64,000 nt of DNA. It comes from Apus apus. Its lineage: Eukaryota; Chordata; Aves; Apodiformes; Apodidae. This document shows positions 14,575 through 28,800 of this stretch, in pieces. The DNA is taken from contig NC_067289.1 of NCBI RefSeq assembly GCF_020740795.1, positions 21,844,608-21,908,607 on the forward strand. The letters run 5' to 3'. Under the pieces are notes generated by a model. That model saw only the letters and a program-made list of their open reading frames with translations, did not search any database and was not told where the DNA came from. The position numbers and the translations under genes were made by a program. Every line of letters begins with the position of its first letter. Position 1 is the first letter of the stretch.

Positions 14575-17500
14575 TTTTTTCACAAGTTCCATTAATTAAC
14601 CTCTCCAGCATCTACAGGTAACGAAAGAAATATCTGTTAACACTGAGACTTTTCAGGAACCTCCTCATAACTTAGTTCTCTATAGTGTTTTTAAAATCTG
14701 TTTTATATAAACCACCTAAAACTACTACTAACAGGATATGACAGGTCAGCTACAGAAGTATTCCTGTTATCTGCCATGAACTTCACTTCAGCCACAGAAG
14801 CAGATTATTTGCTTTGCTAGAGACCATCCAACACCTGTACAAGTTTATACATTCCCAGCAAGACTTCCCTGGGAATTTGGGAAAGCAGCTGACAATGAAT
14901 TCATCCACACACTACCACCTCTCCTGCTGCCAAGGGTCACGTCAGAAACAACCTCAGAGGAGAACAGAGCGTGTCTCTAGAGAAAACAGAGGACATGGAA
15001 ATAAAACAGGATAAAATTACAGCTTTACAAAATTCATTGCAATACCCTGCAATGGAAAGATAATTAGGAAATTGGTTTTGTACTAATGATTCATATCTAG
15101 CTGGGCAGGAGCTCTGTCAGGAACATGACTTTAATTTAACCTCATGCTGCAGCACTAAAACATGGCTTGCAAAATTTTAATGCCCAGGCATGAGATACTC
15201 CCAGGGCACTGCCTCTCCCCTGCCCTTCTCCCCAAATCACTGTCCCAGACAAGGACATTGCAGTCTCCAGAAAAAAATTCCTGATGTTATTTCATATGCT
15301 GGGGTTTCCTCCTGAATGTCCTTTTCCTGGCAGTCCAGCTTGTAGGAAAAGTTCAAGCCTTTCTATTCAGGTACACCAAACCTTGCCTGATTGCACTCGA
15401 ACTATGTCAGCACATTGACAGTGCTGACCAAAACAATAACTTGTAAACCAAATGTATTTATGCAGCAAACGTATTTTATGGTTGCCTCCACAAGGATTTT
15501 CTTCCCAGACAAAAGTATTTGGTTGACAACAATTAACGATTCCTCATGGAAACGTTGTCCATGGAAACCATACTATTGTTTGGAGATGAGGCAGAAATGG
15601 GTTGCCCATCACTGCATAGCAACCTGTGGAGGAGCAGTATGTAGAGTAGGTTGCTGTGTAGCTTTTCAGTTTATGGAACAAAGCCTGCTTGGTTTTCAGT
15701 GATCACCACACAGTTATCTGGCAAACAAAGAGTTCTGTTCAGCCTGTCAGGAATTTAATGAATTTAGAAGTATTCAATGAATTGTGGATTTCATCTTTCC
15801 CCCTTCCCTTGCATCCCAGACTCAGTATCTCTTCCAAACTTATAATGGGAGCTTCTTTCTGAACAGAGTCTGAACCAGAATGCAGGGCACAAGGATTGCC
15901 TTGGAGGAAAGCAAGCTCATCATAAACCCAGTCCATCCTCAAATGGAATAGGTATATACTGAATAGTACATGCTTAAGTCAACTACAATGAGAAATATCC
16001 TTGTAGTCAGCTCCTTTTAATCTAAGAATAAGGAAGAAGTTCTCATAGGATGGAAAATTTGCTAAATCTATTGAGACATATTGTCATGATTGCTTTATTG
16101 CCAGTTATCTCAGGGCTCTTATCAGCACATCCACTTGGTAAATGAATAAACCCTTTCATGAGGCAGCTCTGGCACAAACACTAAGCACAGGCTTGGGGGG
16201 TGGAGCACAGCTCCAGGCAAGGCAGGGGATGCCCACCCTGCCCATCAAGACCCACCAGTGGGACCTCATCCTGCTGCCAGACTTTTCACGTTACTGAGAT
16301 AAAACACTTAATAAATAGAGATGAGAGAGTCACGGTACAGAAATGAGCTGCTAGTAGGCTGTATTTTGGTGAATATATGGGAGAAAAAACTCTGTGCACT
16401 CCTAAGATGCCTTAAGGGGGATCCTCCCAGTTAAATCTATGCCTCTTTCACTCATACACACACATTTAAAAAGATAACACTAGTCTAAACTTTCACCATG
16501 AAGCCAGTTCTGTGCAGAGTGACTAAAAAATCTCTCCACTGCACCAGTTTTTGGATTGTTTACATGCAGACTGCTGCTACCTCTCCTGTTAGATAGGGTT
16601 TCCATGGCAACATTACTTTTATCACATAAGAGGATTCACCAGATTAAAACAGGCGCCTTCAGGTAATTAAAATACACGAAATTTCTTTGTTATTTACATT
16701 TCTGCCAGGGAGGAACCACAATACTCAATTCAAACCAGGATGCTGAGGATCTTTGCGACCAAACAAACAAGAAATAAAGCTGTCAGTGTTTGCCTAGCAC
16801 AAAATGGGGACTTTCCAGCTGCAGGAGGCATTGCAGACAAAAGGCCTCCCAGTTTGGAGCATGCGATGCAGAGAAGGGCAGGCTGTGCAACCTGGTATTT
16901 GCATTCACAGCTGGTGCCAGAAGGTTGGGATGAATGGCCTGGTATGTTTTCTAGAGAGGCAGTTTTCTAGAGAAGACATAACGCACTGGAGGAGTAAGAT
17001 CTTTAACCCTGGCACCCATGGTCCAAATGACAGCCAGTGGTGGATTTGAGTGTGGCCACTTGTATCCCAGGTGGTTTCAGCTGGACACAGCATTTGCCAC
17101 CTCTGCCTTGCAGGGTATCAAACCTCCAGGTTGCTACAGGCTGCGCAAAACTCATTCTTCCTGAAGTCCCAACATTTGAGTTCTTATTAGAAGAGATCAA
17201 AGATGCAAACTGGTACATCAAATTCTTTCCCTCTTTGTCCAAAGGGTTCACATTTGGGATTTTTTTTGCCCCCTTAGCACGTCCAGGGGAGGGTGCAGGG
17301 CTCACCCCCAGCTTTACCCTGCCCCAGCCTGTTGCAGGGGAAGGCAAATGCAGGATTCAATATCTCCTGCAAGGTGAAGGAATTGGAACAGCTCTGGGAG
17401 ACCTACTGCTGGAGTTGGAGCAAAAAAAGGAAACTTAACAAGGAAAGTGGGATCTGGAAAGGCAATTTTCCTCTGGGATCTGAAGGGCATTCTGCACAGA

Positions 17501-18141
17501 GAGTGGGTTTCCTTCTGCTGGTTGATGTGACCATCAGGTAAGAGCTGGAAGAAGGTGTTTGTCCTTGTCCTCAACAGAGGACAGGGCTTCAGTTGAGGGC
17601 TGAATTAAACTTCTTGATCTCCTCCATGGTGAAGATGGGCTCATTCAGAAAGCTGGATTTCAAGCTACTTCACTCTGAAGCTGGATTCAAGGCCACAGCA
17701 TTTTTGTGTGGCTTGCAGCAAACCAAAGCACAGGAAGCCCTTCTTGAGACAAATCTGCCCTCAGGCTATTTTAAGATCTTTTTTTCTATCTAGCATTCAA
17801 TTTGAGTGGCTGCTATGGAAAGTTTTCTTGTTTAGAAATATTTGGAATATTAAATCCAACATTGCTCTCAACTGTGTGCCTAACTACACTTATTTACTCC
17901 ACAGTTAGAGACTGGACAAGCAAGGACTTAAGTCACACTATGTAAGAGACAACTTAGACTTTAACAGCAGAGGCAGTTTGGGCTTCCAACCTCCTCCATC
18001 TCTACTTTGAGAGCTGGTGCTTCAGCAGAGGTTTAGCATTTGTTGTCTAACCCTTGACATGTCTTGACTCCTCCCAGCAGCCATCACTGCACAGACCAGT
18101 GGTAGATGAAAGCAAAAAAGACACTTAAATGCAGATAGGGA

Positions 18142-18200
18142 CATAGAATCATAGAATGGTTTGGGTTGGAAGTGACCTTAAAGATCATCTAGTTTCAGCA
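18142..18200 (-). repeat. CR1 LINE 3'-end fragment
   Basis: The sequence CATAGAATGGTTTGGG, followed by TTGGAAGTGACCTTAAAGAT, is the antisense 3' terminus of avian CR1. Only about 60 bp is recognisable. Confidence 0.85.
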
Positions 18201-21200
18201 CCATCTTCATCCCTTTCTCTGAGCTTCGTAACAGTTTCTCACAGAGATGAATGTGATTTGTGGTCTCCCTCGTCTATGAGGATGAAGTCATGGTGGATCA
18301 ACCAGCACACGGAGTCATGTTTCAGACTTCTTTGCCAGACATTACAACTAGGAACTTTTTTTCTAAAGTTACAAAAGCAGAGCTAACTTCCATTGTTTGG
18401 TATGAAACACTGTGCCCAACTTTTCACAACATGGAGTCACAATGAAAACCTGACTGCTCTGGTGACAGACAGGAGAGGGGCACATGCAGCTGAGAGTATG
18501 CTGGCCTGAACCCTGGAGGTTCAGTTTAGCCCCTGGAAGGCTACTTCAATGCTGTCACTGATGTTTCCATTGTAAATGACCCATGAAGTCCACATGTGAT
18601 GTGGCCTTGTGGTGTTCTTTTCATTGCCCTGGCATAGCTTCTAAAAGATCCATTTGTTTTGGGGAAGATGAAGTGGAAATAAATTTTAATGAAAAATGAG
18701 TACAGAAGTGACTACACAGAAGGAAATTAAACCAGCACTGTTATGTCTGGCAAGTCTCCTCCACACTTTGAATAAGCTGGTTATCTCTTGATTAAAAAAC
18801 AAAACAAAACACAAAGAACTGGAAGACAGGACAATGCCCATAAAACAAAGCTATAATCCCTGCCAACACCCATCTGGGAAAAATGTTGATTTGGGGTTAT
18901 TTGGAGCAGATTTAGATGCTACCATGGAGCTTTAATGGTGCTGACACTGCAAACTAGCCCAGTGGGCTACTCAGCAGCTGCTCGCAAGGGCATTGTGTTT
19001 GCACTGATGGGGTCTCCTCATGGTGAATCTGTCTATTCCTTATTGCAGCCTAAGCAGCAGATTAAACCTCACACCAAAGCAAATGACTGACATGTAAATA
19101 TGGCAGCTCAGATGACTGCCTGAATATGGTTTTAAACTCATAAAACATTTCTAAAACAATAGAAGGGAGCATGATACTCTGCGTTTGGAGGACAACATAG
19201 ATGCCAGGAACCTCATGTTCAGTTCCTCACTGCCCTAAGGCCTTTGGCTCCCCCTCTGTGCAGGTTCTGATGACTGGCCACTCTCTTACAGCAGCATTAC
19301 ACAAGCCTAATGCCCAGTAGCCCCAAATTACAGTTATCACAAAGAGAAGACAACACCTTCCTACAGACACTGAACACAGGATGCTCATAGACCCATTCGG
19401 ATTCACAAGTGTTTGATCTCTGCCCTGGAGGGTAGATTGACCAGTTGACTTTGCACAGAAGACACCACATGTGCCCCCACAGCAGTGGTGATCAGGACAT
19501 GGAGTCAGTTACCCCACCAAGGGGCATTAATCAGCCTCTGAGATGCACCCTGTCAGTGGGTCCTAAAGTGTTAATCTACCAAGGGGGCTCAATCTTACCA
19601 ACCTTTACAGTGCAAACCTTAGCTGCTCAGAGAGATTTGGATTAAAACTGTGAACTACTGATTTCCTAGACTTTAAATTTTAGTATACAACTGCAAAGCC
19701 CACTGTCAACTACCCATTCCCTACACCAGTGGGGCTGGCATACCTTCCTGCCAGGCTACACCTAAATCATTGCACACTGAACTGTGGCACAACTCCAAAA
19801 GCAGGAATTAACAGAGCTGTGGTAGATCATAAGTATGTTCATGTGGGAACACACTACGAACGGTGGCCATAAAATGTACCATTGTCAGAGAAGCCCAGAA
19901 GCCTTGTCTCTGTTTGGGCAAAGAGCAGATGCAGAATCATGGAATTATTTGAGTTGGAAAAGATAATTGAGTTCAAATGTAAACCTACAGTGCCAAGTCC
20001 ACCAGCTGCAGGGTGGCTTCATATTGTAGCAGGAGATGTGGCTGCCTGAAAGGTTCCCTGTCTAGTCTAAGACCTCATGGAGGTTCCTTGCAGACACCAA
20101 GGAACACTAGCTCTTCCTGAGGACAATACACCTCACCTGCCCCAGACATCTGCCCTACACTGGCATGAACTCCAGGGATTCCCAGAGAAATATCTTAGAT
20201 TAGACATGGCTCATGGAGGGATTCAGGTACCTAAACATATCGATCTAGTGACTCAGCTCTTGATTGATTATTTTGGTCATAGCCTGCCAGGTAAAAGTGA
20301 ACAGGAAGGTCATGCTGAGTGAAATGCAACAGGCATCTTTCTGAAGATGATGACCAGCTTTGGCTCTTCCCTATAGATTTTCTCTTATCTGATCACCCAG
20401 TGACAACATATGGAATCTTTGGAACAGAGCCTGACTCATTTATCACACAAGCTCAACAGTCAGAGCCAGGGGTTAAAACCAAGTGGTTTCCTACTCAGCC
20501 TCTGCATTTCCCTCAAGAGTGGGCATGGCCATTTCACTCCTGTTATCCTGCTTCTCATGCCAATGGCCTGTGTGCCTTCATGCTCTCCGCTTGGACTGCC
20601 TGCACAACAGCTGCCTTATGTAAAACAGTTTTCAAATCACACAGTTTCTCACCTTCCTTAGCAAGGGAAATTGCTCCTACCTGGAAAGAGCCAACCATTC
20701 CAGCTTAATCAACTGTGGAGAGGAAGCCCCAGGATAACCTGGTGTTATCCTGCAGCAAGCAACATCATTGTCAGCAAGAAAAAACATCACACAATGTCCC
20801 TGAACACACTACAAATATTTTATTTTCTTTTAATTAAATCTGGACTCACACAATCCATGTCCCAATTCCAAAAGGAGCTCCTATAAACAACAGTTCAAAT
20901 GGACCTTTGCTGAGAGACAACTAACTTTATGCTTCACCAGAAAAACCACATTTCACTCCCAAGAATAGTTTTAATCCTGTCCCTAGTTCATATACATCAA
21001 CACTGAGAAGTGATTAAAGTTGCACAACATGAAGCAATCAAGTTTAAGCACTGTACAGAACACTCAGCAATTTCTGCCCAAGGCAGAAGATACCATCAAC
21101 AAATTTGTTAGTAGTGTTGCCCTTTTGAGAATATCTGTGGATTTTCTGTTGACAAAAATATTTTCTTTATTCCCATAGTATTTACCCAGTGTATTCCCTG

Positions 21201-22373
21201 GAACACCAAAAGAAAGAGGACAACAAAAAGGCAACCTTCACAACCCTTTGTACACAACTTAGAGTTTGTATGAGGCCCTCTGGGCTTCCTTTTGTCTTTT
21301 TGGCTGATCTGAACTAATTTAATTTGGGTCAAATCCAGAAGTCTTTCTTGAGACAAAGATTCATTGCGTCCAAATGACCAAATCTTGAAAGAATCCTTAG
21401 TCCACAGTAAGCAAACCATCAATTCAATCAGGCTATCTCTCTACTAATAAATGAAATATACTTGGGACAATTCTCTCAGATATTGGCCAGCTGGCACAGG
21501 ATGTGCATAACACTTAATTCTCTCAACCTGCAAAACAAAAGTGCTGCCTGGCACTGGCCAAAAGTGTGCCAGGGATGGCTCTAACAGCTGAACAGTACCA
21601 AGGACTGACCACCAGGGAATGGGACTCCAGACTCTTTCAACACGAGCACAAATGTAGCCTCCAAGTCCAACTTGGGTCAACACTTGTTGCTAAAAATTCA
21701 TAGTCCTGTATCATGGAAACTATGACTGAATCCAAATGCAAAAATTGAGCCAAAGCTTCTGAGTTTAGCAAGATACTAAACTCTTTGGGTTCATCTTGGA
21801 AGCTTGGACTTCCAAAATTTTCCAGCTATGCCAGCTTCTTGATGCAGTTGATAGGAAAACCTGAATAATTCTTGTATTATCCACCAGGTTACTGTATTTC
21901 TGCACTTAATTCCTCAAGAGTGACAGGAAGCATGAACAGAGCAGGATAAATTGACACTGACTATTGACAAAACAACGTTGTGAAATAATTCAGCTGATTC
22001 AACGTGTTCAGCATTGAGCATATTGCTGCCCCCAAGCTGCAGCAGCAAGAGGGATCTGGGCTTGGGCTGCCCTGGCACCACACAGGAACCATGGCCTGGT
22101 GCCTTGCTCTGCTTTTCCTCCCCAGGCACAGCTCTTGGGTAAGGAGTGACTCGTGCCACATCCAATTCCTGTGATATGGCTTGGCATTCCCTGTGCTGCA
22201 ATGGAGATTTATAGTGGAGTCTGAACAGGGAGAACCTGTGCAGAAGTGATGAGGACAGCCAAAGCTAGAGGGGCTCTTGGGCTCACACCAGCAGTCAGCT
22301 TCTTGCTGGTGGCTCAGAAGTCACCCTCCCTGAAGGGCACCACAGTCCTGGTCAGGAGAGCACCTTTAGTTTA
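18201..22373. other. Intergenic DNA, no gene recognised
   Basis: This holds one degenerate CR1 piece at 19,932. The 129-codon open frame at 20,319-20,708 shows no known domain and no exon signals. Confidence 0.65.
19932..20010 (-). repeat. Degenerate CR1 LINE 3'-end fragment
   Basis: AGAATCATGGAATTATTTGA, then GTTGGAAAAGATAATTGAGT and the phrase CAGTGCCAAGTCCACC, match an older CR1 subfamily terminus in antisense. It is more diverged than the other copies. Confidence 0.65.
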
Positions 22374-22885
22374 ATCACAGAATGGTTTGGGTTGAAAGGG
22401 ACCTTAAAGATCATTTAGTTCCAACCCCCATAAAACAATTATTTCAAAATATTCACCACCTGCTCCACCACCTGCTCCCTCCAGAAATCGACCAACAAAG
22501 CCAAAGGGTGTGTTAAACATGGACCCTGAGCAGCACTTTGCACCATAACCTCCATTTAGCACCGTTCCTCTGCTACTCATCTCACCCACCTGATCTGTCA
22601 CTTTTCCAGGCCAAGCACCATGTTAAAGGAGGGCTCAAAACCTCAAACGTTCTAAGGGTGACCTCCCCCAGCCTGTATTCATACCTTGGGTTACCACGGC
22701 CCAGGTGCAGGACCCTGCACTTTGCCTTGTTGAACCTCATGAGGTTCACCTGGGCCCACTTCTCCAGGTCCCTGTGGATGGCATCCTGTCCCTCTGGCAT
22801 ACAGACCACACCACCCAGCTTCGTGTCACCAGCAAACTTGCTGAGGGTGCTCTCAATGCCACCCTCAATATCATTAATGAAACCT
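22374..22885 (-). repeat. CR1 LINE fragment with reverse-transcriptase coding remnant
   Basis: The 3' terminus lies at 22,374-22,430. After about 130 bp of unclear sequence, a reverse-transcriptase portion of ORF2 reads on the minus strand across about 22,580-22,880, including [20 protein letters not shown] and [17 protein letters not shown]. The catalytic FADD box reads FAGD, so the copy is dead. Segments between the RT part and the 3' end are missing relative to a full element. Confidence 0.85.
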
Positions 22886-25800
22886 TCAGCTGAAAAACAC
22901 AGCTGCCAATAATCAGAGGAAGGTGAGTGTTAAAGGTCCAGGCAAGAAAGAGCAAGGTGAAGTTGTTAACTCCGTAACTCAACTTCGGAAGATTTCATAC
23001 ATTTTTAGGGCACGTCCTGTGCACACCATTCAGACCTACCCTCCCCTTAGCTCCACTGGGTGCTCTGGTGGGAGTGCAGGGACAGCATTTCTTAAACACT
23101 AAGAAAATTAAATAAATTGTGCAATGTTCTGGAAATGCTGAAGCCAAGAGAAGAAAAACCAAACCAACACTGCTCTCCCTTCCAGAAGCAATTTCCCACT
23201 GACTAGCCATGTTTCATTTTTTAAATTTTATACATTTCTCCTTGCCATTAAGTGTTACTTGCACTGCCAAAAATTGACTACTCCTTGCCAGCTCCTTCTT
23301 GTAACTTGTGACCTCCTTCCTCCTGGGCAAATCAAGCTGTGGTGCACGAAAGCACTGCAAATTTACCAGATAACTGAAAAAATCACAGAAAATAGCATTA
23401 TGTCCTCTAGACTTTGCCTTGAAAGCATCAAACATACATATTAACAAGATTTAAACATGAAAAAAAAGTGAGTGGTTTTGTTTGGGAGGTGTTTTTTTTA
23501 ATTCACTTTTTGGACTAGATATAGCTTTTCATTTTAAAACATGAGTCAACCCTTTCTCGTGGTAGTGCTGGGCTGGCACTGAGGGGGCTCCGACCCAGCC
23601 ATAATGATGCAGTTTTTCTCCTACAGCTACAGATGGACATGCCTTCCTTCTATAAAGAAAATGATAGCAGGAGTTGCTGAACCTCTGTCAGGCTCCCAGG
23701 TGCCACAGAAGTGCAAACTGGAGCCATTTCTTCAGGCAGACGGGACGATGGCAATATCTGCCCCCTAAGAAAGCAGCTGAGCTGGATCCCTCCCCGTAGC
23801 ACATTTCATGCTGACCACAAAAGGGAACATTTGCTTACAAAGCAACTGTTTTAAAGCCAACTCCTGGCTTTTTAATGTATTGAATATTTGTTCCCCTTGA
23901 CTGAAACTTCAGCAGTCTTTCCCTGCCAGACCTAATATTTTAAATCGTGTATTTTAACATCATTTGCATAAGTTTTTCAAAACACGTTCTCACTATCCAC
24001 ATCCTCCTATTTTACATCCTGCCATTATCCCAAGGTCAAGGAACTCAATAGGAGCCCCTTGATTTCTCTGGGCTTTGGACAAGAATTTACAGACCCAACA
24101 AGAGAAGTCTGCCAAGCAATATGCTGCATTCACCACGGGCTCTCATCTCTCCTGCCTACACTGGACACTTGACAGCAGGATCACTCTTGGTTTGTTTTTA
24201 TTCACCCTAGGCCATTTATTTTAAACTTTCATCCTCGCTCAAAAAGCCAACAATTATGCTTGCAACATTCTTTTGTAAGCTCTGTCATGGCTACAATAGA
24301 CTCTGTCAAAACCTGAGAAACCGCTAAAATCAGTCTTTTCTGAAACATTCTTTTCCACAGAAATAAAGATGTTCTGGAGAAGATATCTACAAGCACAACA
24401 GCCTTTCTGCTCAAAAAACTGCAGGAAATTCAATCCTTGTAAGGAATGTAAGTCTTATAGCCAGCACTTTCATTCCTCTGAAGACATTTGGAATTGAAAC
24501 ACAGAAGGACAGACTCGGTGCAAGCCCTCACAGGCCCACACCTACCGTGCTGCTGGACAAGGGGGACCTTCTGCATCCTGCTGGGACACCAGTCTGGAGG
24601 AGGTTTCCTCTGCTTCTGCCCCAGGACACGGTTGTCCCCTCTCCACCTCTCTTGGGGTGGCACCTCCAGCTGACTGAAGCATCACTTCCTGATGGGTACA
24701 GCCCCAACTAGCACCAAGGCAGCCAGCCACAATACACAAAGGCTCATCAGGCCACTGCTTTCCTGCGTGTCTCTTATTTAAGCCCTGATCCACAGGCCAA
24801 ATCCCATTTCCCTGGCTTGATTTGGAAAATTGCTGGGCAGAGCAATTGGGCTGCAGGCTGTGTGCTTGCTCACAGCCGGGTTGCTTTTTCCTGATGCTGC
24901 CTGGAAATACCCCCATGCCCTTGCTGCAGAAAGCTGATGAGGGGTTTGTTAACAGAGAACTATTTTTCCCAGCCCTTTAAATTGAGTAGGAAGATTTATT
25001 TTTAAAAAAAATTTCTCTCCATCACAATCAACTTGATGGCAATTCATGCCTCTCAGCCCAGCTGCCCCATATGTAGGGTGTTTGCCCAGCACAGGCAGTG
25101 GGTGGGTGGGATTGCTGTGGGAAGTGGGGGGTGACCCTCCAGCAGCATGAATAAGCCCAGCTGAGCTGATTTGTGAGGCCATTGGGTGATTCCTGCCAGC
25201 TGAGCCTCTGTCTTTGCCTCCCATGACTCATCCTCCTCCGAATTATCAAAGAGCCCCCAGGCCCCAGGCTGAGTCACAGTGCTCTGAAGGTGGGGTGCCT
25301 TTTGTGTCACCCCTGCCTGGGCAGGCAGTGCTGGGGAGGTGGTTGTTTCCCCAGCAGTGAACCTCGAGTCAGAGCTCTCAAGAGGAGGAGGAAGAAAGGC
25401 CTTTGAGAACAAGACCCCCCTTTCAGCCTCCTCCTGTAACAGCACTTCAATCCTCTTCTGCAGGGGCGAGGGGGGAGGGTGGGTGTGTGGTGCAGGGGAT
25501 GACCGAGTTCCCGAGGGCTGTAATTACACAGGATTAAAATGCACAGCTCTGCTGTTCCGTTGTGACAGAAAATTACAGCCTCAACAGAGGGAAATGTCGG
25601 GGAAAGGCACCGGTAAAGCAGGACGAGCAGGGCAAATTCAGCTCTGACTTAAGCACATCTCTGCCACTGGATTTGGCCACTTGGCACCCGCTGGCAGGTG
25701 CACGTTACCCAGTGGTCCTTCCTACCAGAGGCAAAATCACAAATTTCCTTAGAGATGCCATGGCTCTGGCTCTAGATTTCTGCCTCAGTGTTGGGTAGGC

Positions 25801-28800
25801 ATTTCTTCCCTCCCTAGAGACATCTGCTGCTTCTCCAGCAAGGGGTTCCCTGACCAAGCACAGCCTGCCAGGGCCATCACTCCCCTCCTGCTCCCCCCTG
25901 GGCTGCCCATCCCCTACTGCCTGCATGAAAATAATTAATTATCATAAGGGAAAACATCTCCTTTGACTGCACAATGTCAAATGACTCTTCAATTTAAGCA
26001 CTCACTTGTTTTCATCAACCCAGACCCAAGCTGCTATGCTGTGAGACCAACTGGTAGAATTCCACTTGGGAATATACTCAGTCTTGGGGATGCTCAGACA
26101 ATCCCTCTGTCCCATGGGGTATCTGATGCCACCACACATGAGCAGCTTGTGGGTCAGCAGCAATTGGTTCCACTTCCCACAAAGCACAGAGCAACTTTTC
26201 CCCTCCCAGCTCCTCAGCTTTGACCCTTCCTGGTGGGAAGGACTGGGTGGCCAGCCCCAGTTCCTTAGGCTGCCAGCTGCCAACCAGCACCACAGAAACT
26301 GGGGTTACAACCCTATTAGGCCAATGGGAAAACACTGAAGCATTACCATTTTTTTAATTGCTTGTGATACTGTGTGTATAAGAGGTGATGATAAGCACAG
26401 AGCAGAAGGCTTTTCCTCCTTCTCGTTGTAGTGCTACATGATTCCTCTGCTGCTTAGGCTTGTTTGCTTTCTTATGCTCCTGTATGGTTAAAAGCTACCT
26501 GCTGCTAGCTTTTCCCACCCTGCCAAGCCCCCAGCACATGATGTGTGTCCTGAGCCTGGCTGAGGCACCCAGGGTCCCTGTTGTCCCCAGGGGAGGCCAC
26601 TGAGCTGTGGCAAACCTCCTTTCCCTGCAGCAAAGCAGTGAGCTCACTGCCCTGGCTCGGGGCTCGGTGCAAGTCACCAAATGTGGTTCAAATATTGTAT
26701 TTTCTGCAGACCAAGTCAAACACAATACCCTAACAAGAAGACTGTGGGTGAGGACAACCACACTCGGTGGATCCAGGAGGTAAATGTCATCTCCAGTGCT
26801 GAGTGGTGAGGACCATGGAGACTTACACCCACCCTGAGGGGCTAGAAAGGGGACAGAAGGGGTGGGCTTCCCCTGCCTCCTCCCCTGCCTGCATCAGCAG
26901 TCACTTTCTAGCCAGGAGTAAGCCATGAGAACTGTGATTGAATCATATGCTTCAGAGTCCTTGTTCATCTCTGTTCTCATAAATCAAGAAGGTAAATACA
27001 GATTGGTTATTGCCTGGGTTTATCAGGGTGTGTTTGAGCAGAGGCCAGGCTGTAGATGCTTTATGCGGACACCCCCCCAGCACTAATCCGGTTTGTCTAA
27101 TTGTTGTGTTTGTTTCTCTTTTGCTGACTGGATACATCAAGAAATTGCTCTTTCACTCCTGCTGCTTTTTAATTGAAGTCTACTTCACTGTACCCAAAAG
27201 CAGGAAGCAAAACACAGCTCTCCATTTTCCCCTCTGCTCTGCACAGAGGAGATGGCACCAATCCTTATTCCGCACTCGCTCCCAGCTGCCTTCAGCGCTG
27301 GCTTCATGAGACTGAAACATCACCTTAGATCAGGTAAACCTTTGCATAAAAGCCATTTCCTTCCCTGTGGAAAAGCCCAGTGGATTTTTCCGTAAGATGT
27401 AATTTCTAAAAGCCTGTCTTTACACATGTGCAAAGTTAAGGGCCAGGAAAAAAAAAAAAAAAAATTAAAAAAAAAAAAGGTGAAATGGGTCAAAGTAAAC
27501 AGCATTTCCTTTATGTACAATCCACCTGATTTCAAGAGCTATGAAACCTCTATACCTGGGCCCCTCCAAAACCCATTCCTCAAAATGTGTTTTTTAGCAT
27601 TAAATCTAACTGAACTAGAAGCAATACTATTATTAGTTTTGTGTTCTGGATCAACTTGCGTTGTAGGAGCAGAATCTTTTTGCACACTAGCTGGCACAGC
27701 AGTGATGGAAAACATGCCCTCCCAATATCCTCCCCCAGCACTGCAGAAGCTTGCTTGAAGCCTATTTACTGCTAAGATGTGCATATTAATGTCTTATCTT
27801 ATTTGCCTCAACAAACAGAAAGGAGTCTATTTTAAGTTACTAAGATACACAAACTAGCCAAAGATCCAATCTTCATTTTCTAGAGAAGCCATCTGGTTTG
27901 TGTTCCTCCTTTTGCATTAATTTTCAAGCACCTTTGGAGTACTCTTATGGGCAGCACAACCCCATGTATCAAAGGAGGGTTGTTAAAGGATGGTTCCCCC
28001 CATGCTGGGGATACCTACACCAGAGATCCAACATGTCACAAGTCATTGCACCAAGCCAGTGGAGCCAGGACCACATGGTCTGACATCCCAGTAGCAGCTC
28101 GTAAGCGAGCCAGGCCTCTGATCGCCAATAATGATATAATGAATACCAAATTAAAACCTAAAACTAAGCTACCACAGGCTATGATCTTATCAACCTCCCC
28201 TGAAAGCTGAGCTGCAGCAGGCCCTGTGCTTCTTGAATACAAGACTTCAACTGTTCCACTGCAGGTAATTCAATCCGTGCCACTCTGCTCTTTCAAGCAG
28301 CACTCAGCCAAGGCTGCATTACGATATTAAATCCACAGTGACTTCAGAGGTGTAGGCTTTGGCTCATTGTCCTTCAGCTGAGATCCAAAATCAGGTTGAA
28401 CAGACCTGGAATGACCTAGCCCAAATACCTTGGCTGAGCTCCAATGGAGAAATCACATTTAATCCAAGGAAAACTGCACTATGCTTTCATCTAGGTAATG
28501 TTCTTGCCTTCAGTGCTGACCCTTCCCAACACAACCCTTTGGCTTTAGCAGCCAGAAATCATCAGGGAATAGCAGTTCAATAGAAATGTCAATGACAACA
28601 ATCTACCAGATCAATACAGTCCTCTTTTTTCCTGCAGTGCTGCCAGTCTCGCAGCAGACGTGCAGTGCTTTCCTGCTGAAGAGCTGCTGTCGCTTTGTTT
28701 CAGCCCCTGGGATATTCCCAAACGTTCCCTTTCCTGCCAGGCCTGCTCCTGGGACACCAGTGGTTATTCTGGACACGCAAAAAGTGACACTTTTGTGAAA

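Larger units (their letters stand above)
1..18141. other. Upstream intergenic DNA, no gene recognised
   Basis: Apart from the simple repeats listed, I see no exon with flanking splice sites, no recognisable protein family and no structural RNA. Open frames here are short (under about 165 codons) and of random composition. In mammals the region 5' of SLC7A14 is likewise a large gene-free interval. Confidence 0.7.

Noticed and set aside
18194-18202. Second RE1-like left half (TTCAGCACC)
   Set aside because: No matching right half follows, and it is at the edge of a CR1 fragment.
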